The notes under the pieces are model-generated. The model saw only the letters and a program-made list of their open reading frames with translations. It was not told where the DNA came from and did not search any database. From the NCBI GenBank assembly GCA_038526245.1, contig JBCBGZ010000009.1, positions 9,776 to 73,775 on the forward strand: DNA of 64,000 bases, in the 5' to 3' direction. The position numbers and the translations under genes are program-made. The first letter of the stretch is position 1. Every line of letters begins with the position of its first letter. Source of the stretch: UBA5336 sp038526245 (GTDB lineage: Bacteria; Pseudomonadota; Alphaproteobacteria; Caulobacterales; Hyphomonadaceae). Shown here one piece after another: positions 52,144 to 60,005 of the stretch.

Positions 52144-53421
52144 ATGAGCGAGATTGTCGACATTTACGCCCGCGAGATCATGGACAGCCGGGGCAACCCG
52201 ACCGTCGAGGTGGACGTGACCCTGGAGGACGGGTCAACGGGCCGTGCGGCCGTCCCTTCCGGCGCCTCCACTGGCGCCTATGAGGCCCATGAATTGCGCG
52301 ACGGCGAAGCAGACCGTTTTGGCGGCAAAGGCGTCGAAAAAGCCTGCGAAGCCGTGAACGGCGAGATCTTCCAGGCGATCGAAGGGCTGGATGCCACAGA
52401 CCAGCGCATGGTTGACGAATTGATGATCGAGATTGACGGAACCGACAACAAATCCCGCCTTGGCGCCAATGCCATGCTGGGTGTGTCGCTTGCCGTTGCC
52501 AAGGCCGCTGCCGAGAGCTGCACGCTCCCACTCTATCGCTATATCGGCGGCGCCAATGCGCGCATCCTGCCGACGCCGATGATGAACATCATCAATGGCG
52601 GCGAACATGCCGATAACCCCATCGACATCCAGGAATTCATGGTGATGCCTATCACCGCACCAACCCTGGCTGACGCAGTCCGCATGGGGTCCGAAGTGTT
52701 CCACGCGCTCAAAAAGCAACTTCGCGATGCAGGCCACAACACGAATGTTGGTGACGAAGGCGGCTTCGCTCCGGGGCTCAGCTCCACGAACGAAGCCATC
52801 GATTTCATCATGAAGGCCATTGAAGCGGCCGGTTACGCCCCAGGCGAGGATATCGCGCTGGCCCTCGATGCGGCCTCCACCGAATTCTATAAAGACGGCA
52901 AATATGTCCTGGCAGGTGAGGACAAGACTCTCGATGCTGAAGGCATGGCGCGGTACCTGGAAGATCTGGTCACGCGCTACCCCATCCTCTCCATCGAAGA
53001 CGGCATGGCCGAAGATGACTGGGAAGGCTGGGAGACGCTGACCGAATTGATCGGCGACAAGTGCCAGCTTGTGGGCGATGACCTCTTCGTCACCAATCCA
53101 GAGCGCCTTGCGACCGGGCTGGAACGCGGCGCGGCCAACTCCATTCTGGTGAAAGTCAACCAAATCGGCACGCTGACCGAGACGCTTGAAGCGGTCGAAC
53201 TGGCCCACCGCCACGCCTACACCGCCGTCATGTCCCACCGCTCAGGCGAGACGGAAGACACCACAATCGCCGACCTCGCCGTGGCCACCAATTGCGGACA
53301 GATCAAGACCGGCTCGCTCGCGCGTTCGGACAGGCTGGCCAAGTACAATCAGCTGATCCGGATCGAGGAAGAGCTTGGCGCCAGTGGCTACTATGCCGGT
53401 CGCGCGCATATCAACGCTTAA
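52144..53421 (+). CDS. eno: Enolase
   Basis: This cytoplasmic glycolytic enzyme interconverts 2-phosphoglycerate and phosphoenolpyruvate. The 425-residue product has EIMDSRGNPTVEVDV at the start, the SGASTGAYEA loop, GDEGGFAP, the metal-ligand Asp/Glu in IEDGMAEDD and DDLFVTN, and the C-terminal signature VNQIGTLTETLEA followed by SHRSGETEDTTIAD. The ATG at 52144 is chosen from homology; AGGGACACA lies upstream. It is followed after 61 bases by a TIR-domain gene rather than by the pdh genes directly. Confidence 0.97.
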   Translation: MSEIVDIYAREIMDSRGNPTVEVDVTLEDGSTGRAAVPSGASTGAYEAHELRDGEADRFGGKGVEKACEAVNGEIFQAIEGLDATDQRMVDELMIEIDGTDNKSRLGANAMLGVSLAVAKAAAESCTLPLYRYIGGANARILPTPMMNIINGGEHADNPIDIQEFMVMPITAPTLADAVRMGSEVFHALKKQLRDAGHNTNVGDEGGFAPGLSSTNEAIDFIMKAIEAAGYAPGEDIALALDAASTEFYKDGKYVLAGEDKTLDAEGMARYLEDLVTRYPILSIEDGMAEDDWEGWETLTELIGDKCQLVGDDLFVTNPERLATGLERGAANSILVKVNQIGTLTETLEAVELAHRHAYTAVMSHRSGETEDTTIADLAVATNCGQIKTGSLARSDRLAKYNQLIRIEEELGASGYYAGRAHINA

Positions 53422-53482
53422 GTCACTTGCAGAGTCGCGCCGATTGAGGCCTCCTCCCCCAGAGTAAACCGGGAGGAGCGCC

Positions 53483-54385
53483 ATGGCGTGGATCTACCTG
53501 ATTGCAGCCCCTGAAGACGAAACCCATGCGGAAGCACTCGCCGACTGGCTAAAACAGCGAGGTCATGTGGTGCGCCCCGAGATGGGCAAATACGGCTTTC
53601 CGCCCGCGCGGCGCGGCGAAGTGACGTTAGCGCTTTGGTCCCGCGCGGCGATGATGAGCGCACGCCGATTTCTTATGACGAACCGGGCGATTGACGCCTG
53701 GGAGGACCAGCGTCTTGTCATGGTCAAACTGGATCAGGGTCTGCACCCGAATGGGCTCGCCGATGTCGACATGATTGACCTGACCTTCGAACCCGCGCGG
53801 CAGAGCCGCTACTTCGATGTCGACCGTGCAATTCGCGACGCCGACGCGGCCTATATGCAGCGAATGAATGCGCCGGCTGAAACGCCATCGAGCCAAAGCG
53901 GCGAAGGGACGAACGCCCCGGCGGGACTGCCCGAAAGCGACGGAAGGATGGCGCCCCAGGAAGATGAGGCACCTTTGCCGTTGCAAGAGCCCGATCACCA
54001 TGCGGTTTTTGTCTCATACGCCCACGCCGACAGCGACACGGTGTTGTCGTTGGTGGACCCGATCGAGCAAACGGGAAATCCAGTCTGGATTGACCGCGAA
54101 GGTATCAAGTCAGGCCAGACTTGGGCGGGCATGATCGTTCGGGCCATCAAGTCGGCCCAGGTCTTTTGTCTCATGTGTTCGCAGAAGGCCTTTGCCTCTG
54201 ACCACGTCCGCCGGGAGGTCTATCTGGCAGACAAATACAAAATAGGGCTGCTGCCGGTGCGCCTCGATGCCAGCGATATGCCCGATGATATCGAGTATTT
54301 TCTCGCTGGCGTGCAGTGGGTCGATCTGGTCGATGCATCGGATGCAGAGCGAACCGCGCGATTGACAACCGCCTTCGCATCGTAA
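53483..54385 (+). CDS. Two-domain TIR protein (degenerate N-terminal TIR-like plus C-terminal TIR)
   Basis: The product has 300 residues. The first 120 (MAWIYLIAAPEDETHAEALA) resemble a degenerate TIR or flavodoxin-like fold without an active-site Glu. A disordered linker (about 130-165) follows, then a TIR_2 domain (about 168-290): HHAVFVSYAHADSD, PVWIDREGIKSGQTW, SAQVFCLMCSQKAFAS and the helix SDHVRREVYLADKY, where Glu245 is in the catalytic position of NADase TIR domains. The role may be NAD cleavage in defence or signalling, or protein-protein scaffolding. GGGAGGAGC precedes the ATG. It lies between eno and ftsB with no defence partner adjacent. Catalytic competence is an inference. Confidence 0.85.
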   Translation: MAWIYLIAAPEDETHAEALADWLKQRGHVVRPEMGKYGFPPARRGEVTLALWSRAAMMSARRFLMTNRAIDAWEDQRLVMVKLDQGLHPNGLADVDMIDLTFEPARQSRYFDVDRAIRDADAAYMQRMNAPAETPSSQSGEGTNAPAGLPESDGRMAPQEDEAPLPLQEPDHHAVFVSYAHADSDTVLSLVDPIEQTGNPVWIDREGIKSGQTWAGMIVRAIKSAQVFCLMCSQKAFASDHVRREVYLADKYKIGLLPVRLDASDMPDDIEYFLAGVQWVDLVDASDAERTARLTTAFAS

Positions 54386-54421
54386 AGTCGGCATTAACCT
54401 GCTGGACCGATTTTCCGAACC

Positions 54422-54721
54422 ATGCGCTCGAAATTTGCTGGTTTCGGCCTCACGGCCCTGATGCTCTATTTTGCCTTCCACGCCTTTGCGGGGGAGACCG
54501 GCCTGGGCACGTGGAGCGATATGCAAGCTGAACTGGTTGAAAAACGGGCGACACTCGACGCGCTCGAGGCCGAAATTGCCCTCAAAGAGCGTGATATCGA
54601 ACGACTGACGCCCGGAACCGTCGACCCGGACTTCATCGAGGCCCTGGCCCGCGAGCGCTTGGCCTATGTCTATCCCGATGAACTGATTTTGCTGCCCGGC
54701 GACGAAACATCCATGCGATAA
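54422..54721 (+). CDS. ftsB: Septum-formation initiator FtsB/DivIC
   Basis: This 99-residue bitopic membrane protein has one helix (FGLTALMLYFAFHAFAG) and a coiled coil (LVEKRATLDALEAEIALKER) with a short conserved C-terminus LPGDE. FtsB joins FtsL and FtsQ in the division machinery. It starts 36 bases after the TIR gene. The eno-ftsB-pdhA order is widespread in alphaproteobacteria, so the TIR gene is the insertion in this locus. Confidence 0.9.
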   Translation: MRSKFAGFGLTALMLYFAFHAFAGETGLGTWSDMQAELVEKRATLDALEAEIALKERDIERLTPGTVDPDFIEALARERLAYVYPDELILLPGDETSMR

Positions 54722-54787
54722 CGCATAGGTGAACTGACTGGACCGCGCCCAATTCCTCATCCAAAGTGTGGAAAATACAACACCGGG

Positions 54788-55816
54788 ATGGAAAACGAGG
54801 GCATGGCGAAAGCAACGAAGCTGACCAAGGGTCCGCTGCGCGGTGCAACGCGCGACGAGCTGCACGAATATTATCGAATGATGCTCCTGATCCGGCGCTT
54901 TGAAGAGCGCGCCGGACAGCTCTACGGCATGGGACACATTGCCGGATTCTGTCACCTCTATATCGGCCAGGAAGCAGTCGTGACCGGCATGCAAGCCTGC
55001 ATTGGCGAAGGCGATCAGGTCATTACTGGCTACCGCGACCATGGCCACATGCTGGCCTGCGGGATGGACCCGCGCGGCGTGATGGCGGAGCTGACGGGCC
55101 GCGAAGGCGGGTATTCGCGCGGCAAAGGCGGCTCGATGCACATGTTTTCGCGCGAGAAGAACTTCTATGGCGGCCACGGCATCGTCGGCGCCCAGGTCGC
55201 CATCGGCACCGGGCTCGGCTTCAGCAATAAATACAACGGAACAGACCGGGTGTGCCTGGCCTATTTCGGCGATGGCGCAGCCAATCAGGGCCAGGTCTAT
55301 GAGAGCTTCAATATGGCCTCGCTCTGGGACCTTCCCGTCGTCTATGTGATCGAAAACAACATGTACGCCATGGGCACGAGCGTGGAGCGCGCCAGTGCCG
55401 AGACGGAACTCTACAAGCGCGGCATCAGTTTCGAGATCGAAGGCGAAGAAGTCGACGGCATGGACGTCATGGCTGTGCGAAAGGCCGGCGAGAAGGCAGT
55501 GAAGTATGCGCGCTCTGGCAAAGGGCCGTACATCCTGGAGATGAAGACTTACCGCTATCGCGGCCACTCCATGTCCGACCCCGCGAAATACCGCAAACGC
55601 GAGGAGGTGGACGATATCCGCTCCCACCGCGACCCCATCGAAGGCCTGAAGGGCCAGCTCATCGAGGCCGGCGTCGCCGATGAAGATGAGCTGAAAGCGC
55701 TCGACAAGGACATCAAGGCCATCGTCAAGGACGCGGCTGACTTTGCCCTGGAGAGCCCTGAGCCCGATCCCAAGGAACTATGGACCGATGTCCTTATTGA
55801 AGCGGAGGCGCTCTAA
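54788..55816 (+). CDS. pdhA: Pyruvate dehydrogenase E1 component, alpha subunit
   Basis: This 342-residue E1-alpha binds thiamine diphosphate and decarboxylates pyruvate with E1-beta. The ThDP motif is GDGAANQGQVYESFNMASLW, with ENNMYAMGTSVERAS in the mobile loop and YRYRGHSMSDPAKYR. ATG 54788 is annotated; ATG 54803 is an alternative with GAGGG close upstream. It opens the pdh operon: pdhA, a MAPEG gene, pdhB, pdhC, bioB, lpd, each within 0-51 bases of the next. Confidence 0.95.
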   Translation: MENEGMAKATKLTKGPLRGATRDELHEYYRMMLLIRRFEERAGQLYGMGHIAGFCHLYIGQEAVVTGMQACIGEGDQVITGYRDHGHMLACGMDPRGVMAELTGREGGYSRGKGGSMHMFSREKNFYGGHGIVGAQVAIGTGLGFSNKYNGTDRVCLAYFGDGAANQGQVYESFNMASLWDLPVVYVIENNMYAMGTSVERASAETELYKRGISFEIEGEEVDGMDVMAVRKAGEKAVKYARSGKGPYILEMKTYRYRGHSMSDPAKYRKREEVDDIRSHRDPIEGLKGQLIEAGVADEDELKALDKDIKAIVKDAADFALESPEPDPKELWTDVLIEAEAL

Positions 55817-56221
55817 ATGCCCCTGATGTATGATTATCTCGTCGCGGCCGTCCTGCTGTATCTGGTTATGATCTTCTTCCAGGCGGTCTCAGGCGCCATG
55901 CACCATGGTCTGGTCCTGCTTGGGCCACGCGACAAGCTGGCAAAGGACGACAGCGTTCTGATGGGCCGGGCCAAACGCGCCAGCGCCAACATGCTGGAAA
56001 ACATGGTCCTGTTCATTCCGCTGGTGGTCGTGGCGGTTGAAACCGGCCATCAGACCGCCACAGCCGAGTTCGGCGCAGGCCTCTTCCTCGGCGCGCGCAT
56101 CATCTACGCCCCGGCCTACTGGTTTGCCATTCCATTGCTGCGCCCGGCGGCCTGGCTCACCGGCATGGTTGGCACGCTCATGGTCGCGTCGCAGATTATT
56201 CCGTTCACAGGAGCGGCCTAG
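55817..56221 (+). CDS. MAPEG-family membrane protein
   Basis: This is a 134-residue protein with four hydrophobic helices (YLVAAVLLYLVMIFFQAV, VLFIPLVVVAVETG, GAGLFLGARIIYAPAYWFAI, GMVGTLMVASQIIPFTG). MAPEG proteins are glutathione-linked membrane oxidoreductases or peroxidases of eicosanoid- and lipid-related type; the bacterial role is generally unknown. It begins directly after the pdhA stop and ends one base before pdhB, so it is cotranslated inside the pyruvate dehydrogenase operon. Confidence 0.85.
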   Translation: MPLMYDYLVAAVLLYLVMIFFQAVSGAMHHGLVLLGPRDKLAKDDSVLMGRAKRASANMLENMVLFIPLVVVAVETGHQTATAEFGAGLFLGARIIYAPAYWFAIPLLRPAAWLTGMVGTLMVASQIIPFTGAA

Positions 56222-57598
56222 ATGTCCGTCGATATTCTCATGCCCGCCCTTTCGCCGACCATGGAAGAGGGCACACTCGCCAAGTGGCTGAAATCCGAGG
56301 GCGATGCCATAAGCTCCGGCGATGTAATCGCCGAGATCGAGACCGATAAGGCCACGATGGAAGTTGAAGCCGTCGATGAGGGCGTGCTCGCCAAGATTCT
56401 CATCCCCGAAGGCACCGAAGGCGTGAAGGTCAACGCCGTCATCGCGCTTCTGGCCGAGGATGGCGAGGATGCGAGCTCAGTGTCGTCCAGTGGCAATGGC
56501 GCCGCGGCCCCGGCTGCAGAGGCGCCCGCCCCCACAAGCGTTGAGGCCACCCCCGCACCGATCGGGCACAATTCGGCGGTGCTGGCCGAACCCGACGTGC
56601 CCGAGGGCACAAGCTTCACCGACACAACGGTGCGCGATGCCCTGCGCGATGCCATGGCCGAAGAGATGCGCCGGGACGAGACCGTCTTCGTCATGGGCGA
56701 GGAAGTTGCCGAGTATCAGGGCGCGTACAAGGTGACGCGCGAACTGCTCCAGGAATTCGGAGATCGCCGCGTGGTGGACACACCGATCACCGAACATGGC
56801 TTTGCGGGCCTTGGTGTGGGCGCGGCCTTTGGCGGGCTGAAGCCGATTGTCGAGTTCATGACGTTCAACTTCGCCATGCAGGCCATCGACCACATCATCA
56901 ATTCAGCGGCCAAGACGCTCTATATGTCCGGCGGGCAAATGGGCTGCCCCATTGTGTTCCGCGGGCCAAATGGCGCGGCCAGCCGTGTTGGCGCCCAACA
57001 CAGCCATGACTATTCGAGCTGGTATGGCAACGTGCCCGGCCTCAAGGTTGTCGCGCCCTACGATGCGGCTGACGCGAAGGGCCTGCTCAAGGCCGCGATC
57101 CGCGACCCAAACCCGGTGGTCTTCCTGGAGCATGAGCTGCTCTACGGAGAAAGCTTCGCCGTGCCGGACCTGGATGACTATGTCCTGCCCATCGGCAAGG
57201 CGCTGGTGCGCCGCGAGGGCAGCGATGTGACGCTGGTGGCGCACAGCCGGATGGTCGGTTTCGCCCTGAAAGCCGCGGAAATCCTCGCTGGCGACGGCAT
57301 CGACGCCGAAGTCATCGACTTGCGCACCATCCGCCCGCTGGACACGGACACCGTGGTCGAGAGCGTGAAGAAGACAAACCGGATCGTCACCTGCGAAGAA
57401 GGTTGGCGCTTCATGGGCGTCGGCGCGGAGATTGCCGCGACAGTCGTGAACGAGGCGTTCGACTATCTCGACGCCCCGCCCGCCCGCGTGCACCAGAAAG
57501 ACGTGCCCCTGCCCTATGCGGCCAATCTCGAGGCGCTCAGCCTGCCCGGCACCGACGACATCGTCGAAGCCGCCCGCGCCGTCTGTGAGGGGATGTAG
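56222..57598 (+). CDS. pdhB: Pyruvate dehydrogenase E1 component, beta subunit with N-terminal lipoyl domain
   Basis: This 458-residue protein has a lipoyl domain at about 1-80, with the lipoylation Lys in EIETDKATMEVEAVDEG, then an Ala/Pro linker and the E1-beta fold (about 135-458) with TTVRDALRDAMAEEMRRDET and GPNGAASRVGAQHSHDYSSW. The second half contains YGESFAVPDLDDYVLPIGKA. A lipoyl domain on E1-beta is a known alphaproteobacterial feature and gives the complex an extra swinging arm. It follows the MAPEG gene directly. Its lipoyl domain is strikingly similar in DNA to that of pdhC. Confidence 0.95.
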   Translation: MSVDILMPALSPTMEEGTLAKWLKSEGDAISSGDVIAEIETDKATMEVEAVDEGVLAKILIPEGTEGVKVNAVIALLAEDGEDASSVSSSGNGAAAPAAEAPAPTSVEATPAPIGHNSAVLAEPDVPEGTSFTDTTVRDALRDAMAEEMRRDETVFVMGEEVAEYQGAYKVTRELLQEFGDRRVVDTPITEHGFAGLGVGAAFGGLKPIVEFMTFNFAMQAIDHIINSAAKTLYMSGGQMGCPIVFRGPNGAASRVGAQHSHDYSSWYGNVPGLKVVAPYDAADAKGLLKAAIRDPNPVVFLEHELLYGESFAVPDLDDYVLPIGKALVRREGSDVTLVAHSRMVGFALKAAEILAGDGIDAEVIDLRTIRPLDTDTVVESVKKTNRIVTCEEGWRFMGVGAEIAATVVNEAFDYLDAPPARVHQKDVPLPYAANLEALSLPGTDDIVEAARAVCEGM

Positions 57599-57599
57599 A

Positions 57600-58928
57600 A
57601 TGCCCATCAACATCACCATGCCCGCCCTGTCGCCCACCATGGAGGAAGGCACACTCGCCAAGTGGCTCGTGAAGCCCGGCGACGCGGTTGAAAGCGGCGA
57701 CGTCATCGCCGAGATCGAGACCGATAAGGCGACCATGGAAGTCGAAGCCGTAGACGAGGGCGTCGTCGCCCAGATCCTGGTGCCAGAGGGCAGCGAGGGC
57801 GTGAAGGTGAACGCGCTGATCGCCGTGCTGGCGGAAGATGGCGAGGACCCGGCCAGCGTCACCGCCGATGCAGGCCCAGCGCCAGCTGCCGCGGAACCCG
57901 CCCCGCAACCGGCCCAATCGGCCGCGTCAGCCGATCCCGCACCCAACATGGAGGTCGCCTCCACGCCCCTGCCGAGTGCGGATACCGCAGACGGGCGGAT
58001 CAAGGCCTCCCCTCTGGCGCGCCGCATCGCGGCCATGAAAGGCATCGATCTGGCAGCGCTCGCCGGAAAGGGCTCCGGCCCGCGGGGGCGGATCGTGAAG
58101 AAGGATGTCGAGTCTGCCCAGCCGGGCGCCGCACCAGCCGCCGGCCAGCAGGCCCCGGCCCAATCGCGCGAGCTGACTGTTGTGCAGACCGGCGACCTGA
58201 TCCAGCCCGCCGAGCTTGACGACCGCGTCTATGATCCCGGGAGCTATGACCTCGTCCCGCTTGACGGCATGCGCAAGACGGTGGCGCGCCGCCTGACCGA
58301 GAGCTTCATGCAGGTGCCGCACTTCCCGCTCTCGATGGATCTGCGCCTCGACGCCCTCCTCGCCTTCCGCAAGAAGCTGAACGATGGCGCGCCCGAGGGC
58401 GTAAAAGTCTCGGTCAACGACATGCTGATCAAGGCCAGCGCGCTCTCCCTGATCGACGCGCCGGAGACCAATGCCAGCTACACCGACCAGGGCATCGCCT
58501 ATCACCACGCCGCGCATATCTCTGTCGCCGTGGCTGTGGAGGGCGGGCTGATCACGCCCGTCATCTTCCATGCCGAGCAGAAGGGCCTGAAGACGATCGC
58601 GGCGGAGATGAAGGACCTCGCGACCCGCGCGCGCGAGCGCAAGCTCAAGCCGCAGGAATATATGGGCGGCACGTTCAGCCTCTCGAACCTCGGCATGTTC
58701 GGCATCAAGAATTTCGGCTCCATCCTGAACCCGCCGGAGGGCATGATCATGAGCGTCGGCGCGGGCGAGAAACGCCCTGTCGTGAACGAAGCCGGTGAAC
58801 TGGAAGTCGGCACCGTGATGAGCGTGACACTGACCTGCGACCACCGCGTCATCGGCGGGGCTGAAGGCAGCCAGTTCCTCGCCGCCTTCAAGCGCTACAT
58901 CGAGACGCCAGAGGCGATGTTGCTGTAG
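57600..58928 (+). CDS. pdhC: Pyruvate dehydrogenase E2 component (dihydrolipoyl acetyltransferase)
   Basis: The 442-residue E2 transfers acetyl to CoA and forms the complex core. A lipoyl domain lies at about 1-80 (EIETDKATMEVEAVDEG), a peripheral-subunit-binding domain at about 140-178 (ASPLARRIAAMKGIDLAAL), and the catalytic domain at about 215-442, beginning LDGMRKTVARRLTESFMQVP. The catalytic His motif reads CDHRVIGGAEGSQ; the usual HxxxDG Asp is replaced by Gly while the His is kept. The ATG at 57600 follows the pdhB stop by one base. The operon continues to bioB. Confidence 0.94.
   Translation: MPINITMPALSPTMEEGTLAKWLVKPGDAVESGDVIAEIETDKATMEVEAVDEGVVAQILVPEGSEGVKVNALIAVLAEDGEDPASVTADAGPAPAAAEPAPQPAQSAASADPAPNMEVASTPLPSADTADGRIKASPLARRIAAMKGIDLAALAGKGSGPRGRIVKKDVESAQPGAAPAAGQQAPAQSRELTVVQTGDLIQPAELDDRVYDPGSYDLVPLDGMRKTVARRLTESFMQVPHFPLSMDLRLDALLAFRKKLNDGAPEGVKVSVNDMLIKASALSLIDAPETNASYTDQGIAYHHAAHISVAVAVEGGLITPVIFHAEQKGLKTIAAEMKDLATRARERKLKPQEYMGGTFSLSNLGMFGIKNFGSILNPPEGMIMSVGAGEKRPVVNEAGELEVGTVMSVTLTCDHRVIGGAEGSQFLAAFKRYIETPEAMLL
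57609..57843 (+). repeat. Lipoyl-domain coding repeat shared with pdhB
   Basis: This part of pdhC is closely similar at DNA level to 56231-56465 of pdhB, including identical stretches such as GGCACACTCGCCAAGTGGCT and GCCGAGATCGAGACCGATAA. The spacing is about 1.38 kb. The direct repeat allows gene conversion or deletion between the two lipoyl domains. Confidence 0.8.
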
Positions 58929-58979
58929 GACTGGGACTGGCTTACCCAACCGGGCAGCCGATAGAGTAGAAAGTACCCC

Positions 58980-59987
58980 ATGCCCCAGACCACGCCCCGC
59001 TATAACTGGACCCGCGAGGATATTCGCGCGCTGTACGAACAACCGCTGGACCAGCTGTTTTCGGCAGCCCTCGCCGTGAAGTCCGTCAACTGGCCCGATG
59101 GCGCGGTGCAGAAAAGCCAGCTCCTCTCGATCAAGACCGGCGGCTGCCCGGAAGACTGCGGCTATTGCAGCCAGTCGGCCAAATTTGAAACGGGACTGAA
59201 GGCGGAAAAACTGATGCCGCTCGGCGACGTTGTTGCCGCCGCAAAGCGCGCCAAGGCGGGCGGGGCTGACCGGTTCTGCATGGGCGCGGCCTGGCGATCC
59301 CTGAAAGACCGGGACGTGCCGAAAGTGGCCGAAATGATCCGCGCGGTGAAGGCCGAAGGGCTGGAGACCTGCGTGACCCTGGGCATGCTGGACGAGGGCC
59401 AGGCCGAAGCCCTCGCCGAAGCAGGCCTGGATTACTACAATCACAACCTAGACACCTCGCCGGAATACTACGGCACAGTGGTCTCGACCCGCACCTATGA
59501 TGACCGGCTGGAGACGCTGGGCCGGGTGCGCGGGGCTGGCATCAAGCTCTGCTGCGGCGGCATTCTGGGCATGGGCGAAGGACGCGAAGACCGCATCGGC
59601 CTCATCCACGAATTGTCGAAGATCACGCCCCATCCCGAAAGCGTGCCGGTGAACATGCTGGTGCCGATCAAGGGCACGCCGCTTGGTGAAAGCGCGCCGA
59701 TCAGCGTGGTGGAGATGGCGCGCGCGATCGCAACATGCCGCGTCGTTTTTCCAAGGAGCTGGGTGCGGCTCTCGGCCGGGCGCGACACGATGAGCGAGGA
59801 AGGCCAGGCGCTCTGCCTGCTGGCGGGTGCAAACTCCATTTTCGTCGGCGACCGTCTCCTGACCACCGACAATCCCGGCGAAGACCGCGACGGCGCCCTC
59901 CTCGACGCCATCGGCTTCGAAACCTTCGAGCGCGCTGACGCTGACCCCACCGAGCCCCTCAAAACAACGCTGATCGCGCAGACCTGA
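58980..59987 (+). CDS. bioB: Biotin synthase
   Basis: This is a 335-residue radical SAM enzyme that inserts sulfur into dethiobiotin. The radical SAM cluster motif is CPEDCGYC, followed by SQSAKFETGL. The second-cluster cysteines and Arg lie in GLETCVTLGML, LDYYNHNLDTSPEYY and the later GIKLCCGGILGMGE, with the Arg in PRSWVRLSAGR. It lies 51 bases after pdhC and 18 before lpd, so it is embedded in the pyruvate dehydrogenase operon. No other bio genes are in the window. Confidence 0.95.
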   Translation: MPQTTPRYNWTREDIRALYEQPLDQLFSAALAVKSVNWPDGAVQKSQLLSIKTGGCPEDCGYCSQSAKFETGLKAEKLMPLGDVVAAAKRAKAGGADRFCMGAAWRSLKDRDVPKVAEMIRAVKAEGLETCVTLGMLDEGQAEALAEAGLDYYNHNLDTSPEYYGTVVSTRTYDDRLETLGRVRGAGIKLCCGGILGMGEGREDRIGLIHELSKITPHPESVPVNMLVPIKGTPLGESAPISVVEMARAIATCRVVFPRSWVRLSAGRDTMSEEGQALCLLAGANSIFVGDRLLTTDNPGEDRDGALLDAIGFETFERADADPTEPLKTTLIAQT

Positions 59988-60005
59988 CGAAAGGACGCCC
60001 CAACC

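Noticed and set aside
54110..55627. 505-codon frame opposite the TIR gene, ftsB and pdhA
   Set aside because: It spans three supported genes and has no motif; a GC-driven shadow.
57927..59444. 505-codon frame opposite pdhC and bioB
   Set aside because: It is an antisense shadow caused by high GC; the plus-strand genes are certain.
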